Source: JAVJUV01 sp047314965
GTDB lineage: Bacteria > Pseudomonadota > Alphaproteobacteria > Rhodobacterales > Rhodobacteraceae
Direction: 5' to 3'
Length of the DNA stretch: 64,000 nucleotides
Assembly: GCF_047314965.1 (NCBI RefSeq)
Contig: NZ_JBLBVK010000048.1
Coordinates: 1 to 64,000 of the forward strand
Made by a program: the position numbers and the translations under genes. Below are positions 26,445 through 35,260 of this stretch, piece after piece. Each line of letters opens with the position of its first letter. The stretch's first letter is position 1. The notes beneath the pieces were generated by a model. It had not been told where the DNA came from. It ran no database searches and saw nothing but the letters and a program-made list of their open reading frames with translations.

Positions 26445-27662
26445 ATGGGCACCGAACGATTCACTTTCCAGGGTCATTCTGGAGATATGCTGGCTGCACG
26501 GCTTGACATGCCCGATGGGCCACATTTGGCAACGGCCCTATTTGCCCATTGTTTTACCTGCGGAAAGGATATCGCAGCGGCCCGCCGAATCGCCTCGCGC
26601 TTGGCTGCGATGGGCATTGCCGTCCTACGGTTTGATTTTACGGGACTTGGGCACTCGGATGGAGAGTTCGGGAATACGACCTTCAGTTCGAATGTGGAGG
26701 ACCTTGTCCGCGCCGCAAATGCCCTGCAATCAAGAGAAATGCCTCCGGCACTTCTTATTGGGCACAGTCTCGGAGGGGCGGCCATTCTGAAGGCTGCGAT
26801 CGAGATTCCCGAAGCGAAGGCCTTGGTGACGATTGGCGCGCCTTTTGATCCCGGCCATGTCACTCACAACTTCAGTGACTCGTTGGAGAAAATCAGGGAG
26901 CATGGAAGTGCCCCTGTCGATCTGGCAGGTCGGTCCTTTACGATCGGGCGCGACTTCGTCGAGGATGTGGAAGGCACTTCGCTGGAGCGAGTGATCTCGA
27001 AGCTTGGCAAGGCGCTTCTGATCCTGCATGCCCCCCGCGACGCAACGGTCGGTATCGAAAACGCAACACGCATCTTTTCTGCGGCGAAGCATCCCAAGAG
27101 TTTCGTGACGCTCGACGACGCCGACCATCTTGTGTCGAGCGCCTCGGACGCCGAGTACGCCGCCGAGGTTATTGCTGCTTGGTCGGGACGATATCTTGGC
27201 CTGCGCGCCCCTGCGCAACCTCCCGGCGCACCTGAGGGCATAGTGCGGGTCTCAGAGGCGGATCCGAATGGGTTCCTTCAGGACGTGAACTCGGGTCCTT
27301 TCCACCACACACTCGCGGATGAGCCAGCCTCCTATGGTGGGACTAACAGGGGCATGTCGCCTTACGGCTTCCTTGCGGCAGGTCTCGGCGCCTGCACCTC
27401 GATGACAATCCGAATGTACGCACGCCGAAAGGGATGGCCGCTGGATCATGTCTCGGTCGAAGTCAGCCACGACAAGGTACATGCACAGGACGCCAAAGGC
27501 GCAGGCGCGGTCAGAATCGACACGTTTCGGCGTGCGATCCGGCTTGTCGGTGAATTGTCGCATGAGCAGCAACAGCGCCTGATGGAAATCGCCGATAAGT
27601 GCCCGGTCCATCGCACATTTGAGCACGGAGCAAGGGTCGAAACTGTTTTGATGGAGCACTGA
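26445..27662 (+). CDS. Alpha/beta hydrolase fused to an OsmC-family domain
   Basis: A 405-residue two-domain protein. Residues 1-255 are an alpha/beta hydrolase with nucleophile elbow GHSLGG (about residue 108), an oxyanion region FAHCFTCGKD, and aspartate and histidine of the triad in HAPRDATVG and DDADHLVS. Residues 270-405 are OsmC/Ohr-like, with the two redox cysteines in AAGLGACTSMTIRMYARRKGW and DKCPVHRTFE. OsmC proteins reduce organic peroxides, so the fusion may hydrolyse and reduce peroxidised esters; this is inference. GAGAGGAG fixes the ATG rather than the TTG two codons earlier. Known fusion type in proteobacteria. Confidence 0.9.
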   Translation: MGTERFTFQGHSGDMLAARLDMPDGPHLATALFAHCFTCGKDIAAARRIASRLAAMGIAVLRFDFTGLGHSDGEFGNTTFSSNVEDLVRAANALQSREMPPALLIGHSLGGAAILKAAIEIPEAKALVTIGAPFDPGHVTHNFSDSLEKIREHGSAPVDLAGRSFTIGRDFVEDVEGTSLERVISKLGKALLILHAPRDATVGIENATRIFSAAKHPKSFVTLDDADHLVSSASDAEYAAEVIAAWSGRYLGLRAPAQPPGAPEGIVRVSEADPNGFLQDVNSGPFHHTLADEPASYGGTNRGMSPYGFLAAGLGACTSMTIRMYARRKGWPLDHVSVEVSHDKVHAQDAKGAGAVRIDTFRRAIRLVGELSHEQQQRLMEIADKCPVHRTFEHGARVETVLMEH

Positions 27663-27746
27663 AGGATTCGTTTTTGACCAATCGGTCAATCTTGATAATT
27701 GGATTGCTCCATGTCACCATTTGTGTGTCAAATAGGGGCTCAGCGA

Positions 27747-28754
27747 ATGTCAACCAAGACCAGTGTCGTGTCCCGATCTGCCTCGGGCGAGGCGCAATTG
27801 CCGCAAGTTCACGAACCGCGCAATCCCGGGACTGATCTTGATCTCGATCGAATCGCATCGATTCAGGCCAATACGTCAGCTATCGAGCGCAGGACAGCTA
27901 CTTTGCCCGGGCGCCGCTCGGTCAAGAAAGAATATCAGGCTGCTTGGCTTCTTCGAGCAATTACTCTGATCGACCTAACAACGCTTTCGGGCGACGACAC
28001 CCGGGGTCGGGTCCGGCGGCTCTGCGCAAAGGCGACCAATCCGGTGCGCCAAGACATTCTCAACGCGCTTGGCATGCCTCCAATCACCACGGGCGCAGTT
28101 TGCGTTTATCATGACATGGTCGAGACGGCAGTCGATGCGCTTGCTGGTACAGGGGTTCCCGTGGCTGCAGTGTCAACCGGGTTTCCGGCTGGTCTTTCTC
28201 CTCTGCGATTGCGAATTGCCGAGATCGAGGAAAGCGTGAAATCCGGCGCCAGTGAGATAGATATTGTGATTTCGCGTCGTCACGTGCTTACGGGCAACTG
28301 GCAGGCGCTCTATGATGAAATGAAATTGTTTCGGGCCGCGTGCGGTGACGCGCATGTCAAAGCAATTCTCGCCACGGGCGAACTTGGGTCTCTCCGGAAT
28401 GTGGCGCGTGCCAGTTGGGTTTGCATGATGGGCGGTGCCGACTTCATCAAAACCTCCACTGGCAAGGAAAGCGTGAACGCCACCCTTCCCGTCAGTTTGG
28501 TCATGGTCCGCGCGATCCGTGCCTATCACGAGGCAACCGGTTACCGGATCGGGTACAAGCCTGCAGGCGGGATTTCCAAGGCGAAAGACGCAATTACATA
28601 TCTTACACTGATCAAGGACGAACTGGGCGATCGTTGGTTGCGTCCCGATCTGTTCAGATTCGGAGCATCTTCACTTTTGGGGGATATTGAGCGGCAGTTG
28701 GAACACCACGTCACGGCCCGCTACTCGGCGGTCTACAGACATGCATTGGGATAA
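27747..28754 (+). CDS. deoC: Deoxyribose-phosphate aldolase
   Basis: A 335-residue DeoC of the longer type, splitting 2-deoxyribose-5-phosphate into acetaldehyde and glyceraldehyde-3-phosphate. The Schiff-base lysine is in ADFIKTSTGK and the second lysine in RIGYKPAGGIS. About 70 extra N-terminal residues precede the barrel. The ATG at 27747 is preferred over in-frame codons upstream. It is followed after four bases by a small unknown gene and then by an aldehyde dehydrogenase, which could oxidise the acetaldehyde made here. Confidence 0.95.
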   Translation: MSTKTSVVSRSASGEAQLPQVHEPRNPGTDLDLDRIASIQANTSAIERRTATLPGRRSVKKEYQAAWLLRAITLIDLTTLSGDDTRGRVRRLCAKATNPVRQDILNALGMPPITTGAVCVYHDMVETAVDALAGTGVPVAAVSTGFPAGLSPLRLRIAEIEESVKSGASEIDIVISRRHVLTGNWQALYDEMKLFRAACGDAHVKAILATGELGSLRNVARASWVCMMGGADFIKTSTGKESVNATLPVSLVMVRAIRAYHEATGYRIGYKPAGGISKAKDAITYLTLIKDELGDRWLRPDLFRFGASSLLGDIERQLEHHVTARYSAVYRHALG

Positions 28755-28758
28755 AGTA

Positions 28759-29058
28759 ATGACCGTCGCACCAGATACTTGGCCCGAGGCCACCGACTAT
28801 TTCCGCTTCTATTCCGAAGGTCGGCACGATCGGCTTGCCAAGGTCGCCTTCATATACAGCAGCGAGGAAGTGCGCGAATCCAAGGATGGCGAAAAGCTGT
28901 ATATCGGGCGTGCTGGCGCCGATGGGATTGAATTTGTCTACCGTCGAGGATCGCCCGATATCTGGGCATATTACCCAATTGACGGCGATCTGGAGTGGAA
29001 AGCTGAAAACATCGAGGGCTTGGAACGCGCCTGGAAGACCGGAGCGCTCAAAGTATGA
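28759..29058 (+). CDS. Small unknown protein between deoC and ALDH16
   Basis: A 99-residue acidic soluble protein (MTVAPDTWPEATDYFRFYSE start), rich in aromatic residues, with no motif I recognise. It sits four bases after deoC and seven bases before the aldehyde dehydrogenase ATG, so it is in the operon and probably real. An ATG six codons earlier (28741) is in frame but overlaps deoC; neither start has a strong ribosome site. Possible accessory factor of the dehydrogenase. Confidence 0.6.
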   Translation: MTVAPDTWPEATDYFRFYSEGRHDRLAKVAFIYSSEEVRESKDGEKLYIGRAGADGIEFVYRRGSPDIWAYYPIDGDLEWKAENIEGLERAWKTGALKV

Positions 29059-29065
29059 GGCAGAC

Positions 29066-31402
29066 ATGACGGTCCAGGATATCTTCGAGACTATGGAATA
29101 CGGCCCTGCGCCGGAGGACGCCTCCGAAGCGTTGAAATGGCTCGAACGTCACGGTGGTCGGTTTGGTCACTACATCAACGGGACCTGGACAAGACCGGCG
29201 CGTACCTTTGCCTCCAAAAACCCGGCAACGGGTCAGACGCTGGCCAAGGTCAGCCAGGCGTCTTCCAAGGATGTCGAGGCTGCGATCGCTGCTGCGCGCA
29301 AGGCGCAGAAGGCCTGGGCGCGTGACGCCAAGGGGCGTGCTCGCGTCCTCTACGCGATCGCCAGAATTATACAAAAGCAATCCCGCCTTTTCGCGGTTCT
29401 GGAATCTCTCGACAACGGCAAACCAATCCGTGAAAGCCGCGACATCGATATTCCCCTCGTGGCTCGACATTTCTACTACCATGCCGGCATGGCCCAACTG
29501 ATGGACGAGCAATTGCGGGGTCGTGAAGCGCTGGGTGTCTGTGGTCAGATCATACCGTGGAACTTCCCGCTTCTTATGTTGGCGTGGAAAGTCGCTCCTG
29601 CTCTGGCCATGGGCAACAGCGTGGTTCTTAAGCCCGCTGAGTATACTTCGTTGACCGCTCTCCTTTTTGCGGATCTCGCGCGCGAGGCGGGTCTTCCCAA
29701 AGGCGTTCTGAACATTGTCACAGGTGACGGCCACGTGGGCGAGATGATCGTGAGCCACCCGGATATCGACAAGATTGCCTTCACCGGCTCAACCAATGTG
29801 GGTCGCAAGATCCGTATTGGGACAGCTGGTTCAGGCAAGTCCCTGACGTTGGAGCTGGGCGGCAAGTCCCCCTATATTGTCTTTGATGATGCCGACATAG
29901 ACAGCGCTATCGAGGGTCTGGTCGATGCGATCTGGTTCAATCAGGGGCAGGTTTGTTGCGCTGGCTCCCGGCTTCTTGTCCAGGAAGGCATTGCGGAGGA
30001 TTTTCATGGACGCCTCAAGGCTCGCATGGACAAGCTTCGGATTGGCGACCCGCTCGACAAATGTATCGATGTTGGTGCGGTAGTAGATCCTGTTCAGCTT
30101 GAGTCGATCAAGTCAATGGTCGCGGGCACGCGTGGAGAAGTCTATCACGCATCGACACCGGTTCCCGAGATTGGTTGTTACTATCCTCCCACCCTGATTT
30201 CCGGTCTGGCGACATCTGACACGTTGATGCAGGAAGAGATCTTCGGTCCCGTTTTGGTCAGCACGACGTTCCGTACACCTGAGGAGGCCGTCGAACTTGC
30301 AAACAATTCCCGATATGGCCTTGCTGCAACGATATGGAGCGAGAACGTCAATCTTGCGCTTGATGTAGCGCCCAAGCTGGCTGCGGGCGTTGTCTGGGTT
30401 AATTCCACGAATCTGTTCGACGCAGCCGCTGGATTTGGTGGTGTGCGAGAGTCGGGTTTTGGTCGTGAGGGTGGCTGGGAAGGGTTGATGGCCTATACCC
30501 GAGCGACAGCAAAGTTGAAGAGTCTGAACCCAACACCTGCTGTAGTAGCCCCGGACGAAAAAACTGTTGAAGGCGTTGACAGAACAGCAAAGCTTTTCAT
30601 CGGGGGAAAACAGGCGCGTCCCGACAGTGGGTATTCCCGAGCCGTTTGGTCCAGCAAGGGGAAGCTTTTGGGCCATGCCGGGCTAGCCAACCGCAAGGAC
30701 CTCAGAAACGCAGTCGAGGCCATGAACGCGGCGCGGGGCTGGTCGCGTACGACCGGGCATCTTCGAGCACAGATCCTTTACTATCTTGGTGAGAACCTTT
30801 CAGCACGTGCCGGAGAGTTCACTGCGCGGATCAATGATTTAACTGGAAAACGAAGTGGTGCGTTCGAGGTCGAGACTTCTATCGATCGGCTGTTCACGTG
30901 GGCTGCCTGGGCAGACAAGTACGATGGTCGAGTAATAGGCGTCCCGATCCGTGGTATTGCATTGGCAACGAACGAACCTGTTGGCAAGATCGGTACTTTT
31001 GCGCCTGACGAATTGCCTCTTTTGGGTCTGATTTCTCTTATCGGGCCAGCGCTGGCGATGGGAAACAGGATTACTCTCGTTGCCTCCGAGCCCTTTCCTC
31101 TGGCCGCCACCGACTTCTACCAAGTTCTTGAGACGTCTGACGTACCGGCAGGGGTCGTGAACATCTTGACAGGCTCTCACTCTGAGCTCGCCCCGCACAT
31201 GGCTGGGCACATGGATCTGGACGCGGTCTGGAGTTTTTCTGGAAGTGACCTTTCTGGCGTCGTCGAACGCGAAGCGGCAGGAAATTTGAAGCGTACCTGG
31301 GTGAATTATGGGAAGACACGCGACTGGTTTGCCGCCGGAGCCGAAGAGTTTCTTTCGGCAGCGACCGAGATCAAGACTGTCTGGGTGCCCTACGGCGAGT
31401 AA
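29066..31402 (+). CDS. ALDH16-type aldehyde dehydrogenase with a second, degenerate ALDH domain
   Basis: A 778-residue protein. Residues 1-480 form a complete ALDH domain with catalytic cysteine in NQGQVCCAGSRL, general-base glutamate in LTLELGGKSPY and NAD-site IIPWNFPLLMLAWK. Residues 510-778 form a shorter ALDH-like domain (GPALAMGNRITLVASEPFPL, VPAGVVNILTGSHSE) lacking the catalytic cysteine and glutamate blocks. This is the layout of ALDH16; a bacterial example from the related Loktanella has been structurally studied. The operon with deoC suggests acetaldehyde oxidation in deoxyribose use. The ATG at 29066 is used; upstream in-frame sequence overlaps the small gene. Confidence 0.93.
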   Translation: MTVQDIFETMEYGPAPEDASEALKWLERHGGRFGHYINGTWTRPARTFASKNPATGQTLAKVSQASSKDVEAAIAAARKAQKAWARDAKGRARVLYAIARIIQKQSRLFAVLESLDNGKPIRESRDIDIPLVARHFYYHAGMAQLMDEQLRGREALGVCGQIIPWNFPLLMLAWKVAPALAMGNSVVLKPAEYTSLTALLFADLAREAGLPKGVLNIVTGDGHVGEMIVSHPDIDKIAFTGSTNVGRKIRIGTAGSGKSLTLELGGKSPYIVFDDADIDSAIEGLVDAIWFNQGQVCCAGSRLLVQEGIAEDFHGRLKARMDKLRIGDPLDKCIDVGAVVDPVQLESIKSMVAGTRGEVYHASTPVPEIGCYYPPTLISGLATSDTLMQEEIFGPVLVSTTFRTPEEAVELANNSRYGLAATIWSENVNLALDVAPKLAAGVVWVNSTNLFDAAAGFGGVRESGFGREGGWEGLMAYTRATAKLKSLNPTPAVVAPDEKTVEGVDRTAKLFIGGKQARPDSGYSRAVWSSKGKLLGHAGLANRKDLRNAVEAMNAARGWSRTTGHLRAQILYYLGENLSARAGEFTARINDLTGKRSGAFEVETSIDRLFTWAAWADKYDGRVIGVPIRGIALATNEPVGKIGTFAPDELPLLGLISLIGPALAMGNRITLVASEPFPLAATDFYQVLETSDVPAGVVNILTGSHSELAPHMAGHMDLDAVWSFSGSDLSGVVEREAAGNLKRTWVNYGKTRDWFAAGAEEFLSAATEIKTVWVPYGE

Positions 31403-31680
31403 CCTGTCGTTGCTCGAGGCTTGAATTGCGTCCGATCTCACGATGTGAACTGTCAAGGAACCGGAAGGTGATACCGGACGCAAATGGCCCAGACAGGATA
31501 TCAGCAGTCCGGGATTGGGCGTCTTAAGTGTAGGTGACGGCCAGGGACAGTACGGGGGTGCTCGACCCGAATTGCCCGAGATCAGCGATTAAACGTCGTC
31601 TCGTGGCGCTTTGTGCAAAGAGCAAAATCCGTTCTGTTGGCGAATCCTTCAAGCGGGGTCACGCTGCGTGAGCTAAAAAG
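31403..31680. other. Intergenic region downstream of ALDH16
   Basis: No gene or known RNA is recognised here. The stretch lies between the end of the ALDH16 gene and the convergent hsp20 terminator. Short G-rich tracts near 31553 were examined for an SRP RNA or riboswitch core and none matched. Confidence 0.4.
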
Positions 31681-31710
31681 TTAAAACGCGCCCAGTTTGA
31701 CCGGGCGCGT
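31681..31710 (-). terminator. Rho-independent terminator of hsp20 (minus strand)
   Basis: Read on the minus strand: stem ACGCGCCC/GGGCGCGT with a nine-base loop, followed by TTTTAA and further T residues, about 25 bases after the hsp20 stop. The 8-base arms are identical to those of the rpsT and petC terminators. Confidence 0.75.
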
Positions 31711-31735
31711 AGCGGGTTTCAGAACGGCAAGGTAA

Positions 31736-32203
31736 TCAATTTACCGAATTGGTTTCGACTGCCTTACCTTCCAACGTGTCACCTGCTGCGATTGCTATCC
31801 GTCGCGGTTTCAGCGCTTCGGGCACTTCGCGTACTAGATCGATATGCAACATGCCGTTGACATGGCTGGCACCAGTTACGTGCACATGGTCGGCCAAGGC
31901 AAAGCGACGCTCGAATGCTCTGTTGGCGATGCCGCGGTGAAGATAGGTTTTGTTCTCGTCTTCGGCAGCCTTGCGGGCCGAGACAAAAAGAGCGTTTTCC
32001 CGAACCTCAACGCTGAGGTCATCTTCCGAGAACCCAGCGACGGCAATCGAGATGCGCCAGGCATCTTCGGCGGTCTTTTCAATATTGTAAGGCGGATAGG
32101 ACGGCGTTGTGGCGGTATCCGTCAAAACCCGATCCATCAGGTCGGCGATCTGATCAAAACCAACGGTGGCCCGGTAAAGCGGTGCAAGGTCAAAGTTACG
32201 CAT
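31736..32203 (-). CDS. Small heat-shock protein, Hsp20/IbpA family
   Basis: A 155-residue holdase chaperone. The alpha-crystallin domain spans about residues 35-130, with PPYNIEKTAEDAWRISIAVAGF at its start (quoted in part), DLSVEVRENALFVSA and the closing RRFALADHVHV ... GMLHIDLVREVPE. The IbpA-like N-terminus MRNFDLAPLYRATVGFDQI fixes the start at the ATG nine bases after a GAGG ribosome site; an ATG immediately at the GAGG is too close. The leader folds as a predicted ROSE thermometer behind a heat-shock-type promoter, and a terminator follows. Confidence 0.93.
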   Translation of the reverse strand: MRNFDLAPLYRATVGFDQIADLMDRVLTDTATTPSYPPYNIEKTAEDAWRISIAVAGFSEDDLSVEVRENALFVSARKAAEDENKTYLHRGIANRAFERRFALADHVHVTGASHVNGMLHIDLVREVPEALKPRRIAIAAGDTLEGKAVETNSVN

Positions 32204-32289
32204 TCTGGTCATCCTCAATGAGCGATAACATCGCGCCCTCCCGTTTGGGCAGGGCAGGTTGTCGCCGGATCCATTATCGGCATCCGGCA
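32204..32289 (-). promoter_or_regulatory. ROSE-like RNA thermometer in the hsp20 leader
   Basis: The 86-base leader reads as three stem-loops on the minus strand. First GCCGGAT/ATCCGGC (32288-32282 with 32270-32264, perfect 7 bp). Second GCCCT(G)CCC-AAAC-GGGAGGGC (32255-32235, one bulged G). Third ATCGCTCATTGAGGAT (32226-32211), where the ribosome site GAGGAT pairs with ATCGCTC leaving a G-G mismatch. A UYGCU element (here UCGCU) pairing imperfectly with the ribosome site is the hallmark of ROSE elements of alphaproteobacterial small heat-shock genes. Structure drawn by hand. Confidence 0.65.
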
Positions 32290-32295
32290 AAATTC

Positions 32296-32324
32296 AGATA
32301 GGAAGAGGGTTTTGTGGCTTCAAG
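32296..32324 (-). promoter_or_regulatory. Putative RpoH-type promoter of hsp20
   Basis: On the minus strand, CTTGAA (32324-32319), 17 bases, then CTATCT (32301-32296). CTTGAA is the heat-shock sigma -35. The predicted start near 32289 falls at the first base of the thermometer. The -35 overlaps the 3' end of the upstream protease gene. Confidence 0.5.
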
Positions 32325-32994
32325 TGCCGCGTTCTCGGTCGAACAGGTCGAGAAGGGGCGGAAGCCGAAGGCGCACGTCGGAGGCCTGTGCCACTGGTTG
32401 ACCGAGGAGTTGAGCGCGGCTTGAGATAATTGCGACCAACTCAAGCCCTTCACTGGTTTTTCGCAAAACCGGCGCGCCACTTTCACCACTTTCGACGTCG
32501 CATCCGAGTGTCACCAGACCTTGCAGGCCCACCTTGAGGACCGTGCAGGCCTTCTGCCGCGGCTTAGGTCCGTAGGATTCCAGCCAACTCACCACAAAGA
32601 GAGTTTCCCCCGGTTGCGCTTCGTGACCGATTGGCATCGGAGGGATCCGGTCTAAGGCGCCGGATGGCCTTAGCTCGATGGCTCCCACGTCGAACCGGAA
32701 TTGCCATTCAACCCGGGGGCTTTCTCGATCATAGAGAGGATGTCTGACCGCTCGGTTTGCAGGCACTGGACCATCACCGGAACCACTTCTGAAGGCCACT
32801 CCGGAAAGATCTTTGGAATCCGGAGTGCAGTGCGCAGCGGTCACAACGATGTCTGGAGCGATCAACACCGCCGAACAAGTTCCGCCAGTCATCGAAAATT
32901 CGATGCGGCCGGCGGCGTCAACGGCTTCTCCTGCGTTCGCGGGAAAAGTAGCCCATATCAGTAGGGCTCCGGCACAAGAGCTGAGCGCTTTCAT
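32320..32994 (-). CDS. Secreted trypsin-like serine protease (S1 family), copy 2
   Basis: A 224-residue protein with a signal peptide (MKALSSCAGALLIWATFPANA, cleavage after ANA). The chymotrypsin-fold triad is visible as VVTAAHC (H), FDVGAIELRP (D) and ESGESGAPVL (S), so it should be active in the periplasm or outside. The ATG at 32994 is used because it starts the signal peptide; a TTG twelve codons earlier is possible. It follows another trypsin-like gene by about 30 bases on the same strand, and the pair looks like an old tandem duplication. Target unknown. Confidence 0.85.
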   Translation of the reverse strand: MKALSSCAGALLIWATFPANAGEAVDAAGRIEFSMTGGTCSAVLIAPDIVVTAAHCTPDSKDLSGVAFRSGSGDGPVPANRAVRHPLYDRESPRVEWQFRFDVGAIELRPSGALDRIPPMPIGHEAQPGETLFVVSWLESYGPKPRQKACTVLKVGLQGLVTLGCDVESGESGAPVLRKTSEGLELVAIISSRAQLLGQPVAQASDVRLRLPPLLDLFDRERGT

Positions 32995-33026
32995 CCAAGC
33001 GATTCTTGAGGTGTTTTCAACTGGTT

Positions 33027-33872
33027 TCAAGGCCGCAAAAATTTTGCGCCACCACCTCCACTGCCCACCGAACGAACGCGTGTCTGATCGCTGCGAATGG
33101 TCTTCGCTTCGATGCTTTGTTGTGCAGTCATCCCGCCGCCGGTTCGGAGAATGGTCTTCAGCTCCGAGAGAGGCTTTTCAAGGTTCGTTCCTAGGGAAAC
33201 GGGTCGACCCTGCACCTCGGCCTTGGCCGAGACCACCGAAACAATGGTTGGGGCACCATCGACTTCCACAAAGATGGGTGCGCCCGAGGAGCCAAAATCA
33301 ACTTCGCATGATAGAACGAGCGCACCTCTTTGGCGGGCCAGGACATAACAAACCCTCTGGAGGGAAGGTGATGAAGCCCGGTCGTGCGCGTAGGAGACGA
33401 CACCAACGTTCTGACCTTTGCGAGGTCTATTGCCAGTTGCGTATGGGGTTATGTTCGACAGTCGGATCTCGCTCTCCAGCTCCAACAGCGCAATATCATT
33501 GGCCACATGCAGATCGCCATTCGGTCCGGTAAAGACGTAGTCCGGATGGACTATCGCCCGGCGAACATTGCGGGATGCAGTGGAGCGCCCGTTCCTCCAG
33601 CCTGCATGGAACTTGACCTTTTCCGGATCTATCCGGCTACCGTCCCTTGCATCGAAAAGGCAATGCGCTGCGGTCAAGACGACATTCGTCTCGATCAATG
33701 CGCCAGTGCACATGCCGCCTGCGCCAATACTGATAAGCCCAACGGCTTCCCAGCCGCTTGCCTCGTAAGCAGTCATGAGCTCACGAAGTCCTGTAGCCTC
33801 CTCCCGATCTTGGGCGGCCAGACCTTGTGTCAGAAGAAGTACTGCTCCGAAAGAAGCGAAAAGTCTTCGCAT
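33027..33872 (-). CDS. Secreted trypsin-like serine protease (S1 family), copy 1
   Basis: A 281-residue protein with signal peptide MRRLFASFGAVLLLTQGLAA. Triad segments: VVLTAAHCLF (H), VANDIALLELE (D) and DFGSSGAPIFV (S). About 35 residues after the domain form a basic, glycine-rich tail (SVGSGGGGAKFLRP). GGGAAGAAT precedes the ATG. It heads the pair with the 224-residue protease. The two share domain plan and the unusual (G/E)SGAP serine block, but have diverged. Confidence 0.88.
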   Translation of the reverse strand: MRRLFASFGAVLLLTQGLAAQDREEATGLRELMTAYEASGWEAVGLISIGAGGMCTGALIETNVVLTAAHCLFDARDGSRIDPEKVKFHAGWRNGRSTASRNVRRAIVHPDYVFTGPNGDLHVANDIALLELESEIRLSNITPYATGNRPRKGQNVGVVSYAHDRASSPSLQRVCYVLARQRGALVLSCEVDFGSSGAPIFVEVDGAPTIVSVVSAKAEVQGRPVSLGTNLEKPLSELKTILRTGGGMTAQQSIEAKTIRSDQTRVRSVGSGGGGAKFLRP

Positions 33873-33961
33873 ATTCTTCCCCTTTACCGGTGATAACAAG
33901 CTATCGAAGGGATTTGGCAAGAATATGTCCGGGGAATTCGACTCAGAGTTGCAAACTGGCG

Positions 33962-35260
33962 CTACTCCATAACATCTTTCAGTGCTGGTGGTTTGGGGCC
34001 GCCCGTGGCCCAATCCAGCAACTCGACAGTATGTACTATTGGGACATCCGTGCCTGACCCGATCTGCATCATGCAACCGATATTCCCTGCTGCAATGACA
34101 TCGGGGTGCTTCGCTTCAAGAGTACGGACCTTGCGGTCCTTCAGTTTTGCCGAGATTTCGGGCTGCATCAGATTGTATGTGCCGGCAGAGCCGCAGCAAA
34201 GATGCGGATCCGTTGGCTCCACCACTTCGAAGCCGACCGTTTTCAAAAGGTCCTTGGGGGCTGTCTTGATCTGCTGGCCATGCTGAAGAGAACATGCTGC
34301 GTGATACGCCACCCGCAGACCTTTGGCTTCTCCTTTCGGGAGTTTCAGTTTGGTCAGAACTTCGCTCACATCCATTGCAAGTTCGCTGATGCGCGCGGCA
34401 TCGGGAGCCATTTTGGAGTCATTGCGGAACATGTGGCCGTAATCCTTGACAGTCGTGCCGCATCCGCTTGTGTTGATTACGATCGCATCGAGGCCACCGT
34501 CCCTCACCTCGGCCATCCATGCTTGGATGTTCTGTGCGGCTGAGGCATGGCTTTGGCTTTCCTTTCCCATGTGGTGGGTCAAGGCTCCGCAACATCCCAT
34601 TCCATCGGCGATCACCACCTCGGCCCCGAGCCTGCGCAGTAGGCGTATGGTTGCATCATTGATGTCCGTATTGAGCGCGCGCTGGGCACAGCCTGTCATC
34701 AGGGCGACGCGCATTTTCTTCCGGGTGTAGGCAGGGAACGTCTGAGGGTCGTCATTTCTGCTTACGGCCGGAATCTGTCTTGGGGCCATTGCCAGCATCG
34801 CTTTAAGTCGCGCGTCGGGCATAAGAAATGCGAAAGGACGACCAATCTTTGCGCCTAGCAAGGCGAGTCGGAAGCGTGTTGGATACGGTAGTATTTGCGC
34901 AAGAGCCCATCGCAACAGGCGATCCATTATCGGCCGCTTGTAGGTCTTCTCGATGTGGGCGCGGGCATGATCGACGAGGTGCATGTAATGCACACCCGAA
35001 GGGCAAGTTGTCATGCAGGCAAGGCATGAGAGGCAGCGATCTATATGTTTGACCGTTTTTTCATCGGCTGGCCGGTCGTTCTCCAACATGTCCTTGATCA
35101 GATAGATCCGGCCTCGCGGGCTATCGAGTTCGTCGCCAAGGACTTGATATGTCGGACAGGTTGCCGTGCAGAAACCACAATGGACGCACGATCGGAGAAT
35201 TTCGTTCGCACGTTGAATTCCGGGATCTTTCAACTGCTGTTCGGTAAAGGTTGTTTGCAT
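33962..35260 (-). CDS. glcF: Glycolate oxidase iron-sulfur subunit GlcF
   Basis: A 432-residue subunit carrying two 4Fe-4S motifs, CVHCGFCTATCP (about 25-36) and CLSCLACMTTCP (about 76-87), and two CCG-type cysteine-rich domains (YHAACSLQHGQQ, CCGSAGTYN). It passes electrons from glycolate oxidation to the quinone pool. The start codon overlaps the glcE stop by one base (TGATG), so translation is coupled. Last gene of glcDEF. Confidence 0.95.
   Translation of the reverse strand: MQTTFTEQQLKDPGIQRANEILRSCVHCGFCTATCPTYQVLGDELDSPRGRIYLIKDMLENDRPADEKTVKHIDRCLSCLACMTTCPSGVHYMHLVDHARAHIEKTYKRPIMDRLLRWALAQILPYPTRFRLALLGAKIGRPFAFLMPDARLKAMLAMAPRQIPAVSRNDDPQTFPAYTRKKMRVALMTGCAQRALNTDINDATIRLLRRLGAEVVIADGMGCCGALTHHMGKESQSHASAAQNIQAWMAEVRDGGLDAIVINTSGCGTTVKDYGHMFRNDSKMAPDAARISELAMDVSEVLTKLKLPKGEAKGLRVAYHAACSLQHGQQIKTAPKDLLKTVGFEVVEPTDPHLCCGSAGTYNLMQPEISAKLKDRKVRTLEAKHPDVIAAGNIGCMMQIGSGTDVPIVHTVELLDWATGGPKPPALKDVME

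Noticed and set aside
31403..31680. SRP RNA or riboswitch downstream of ALDH16
   Set aside because: G-rich stretches lack the SRP core and any riboswitch core I know.
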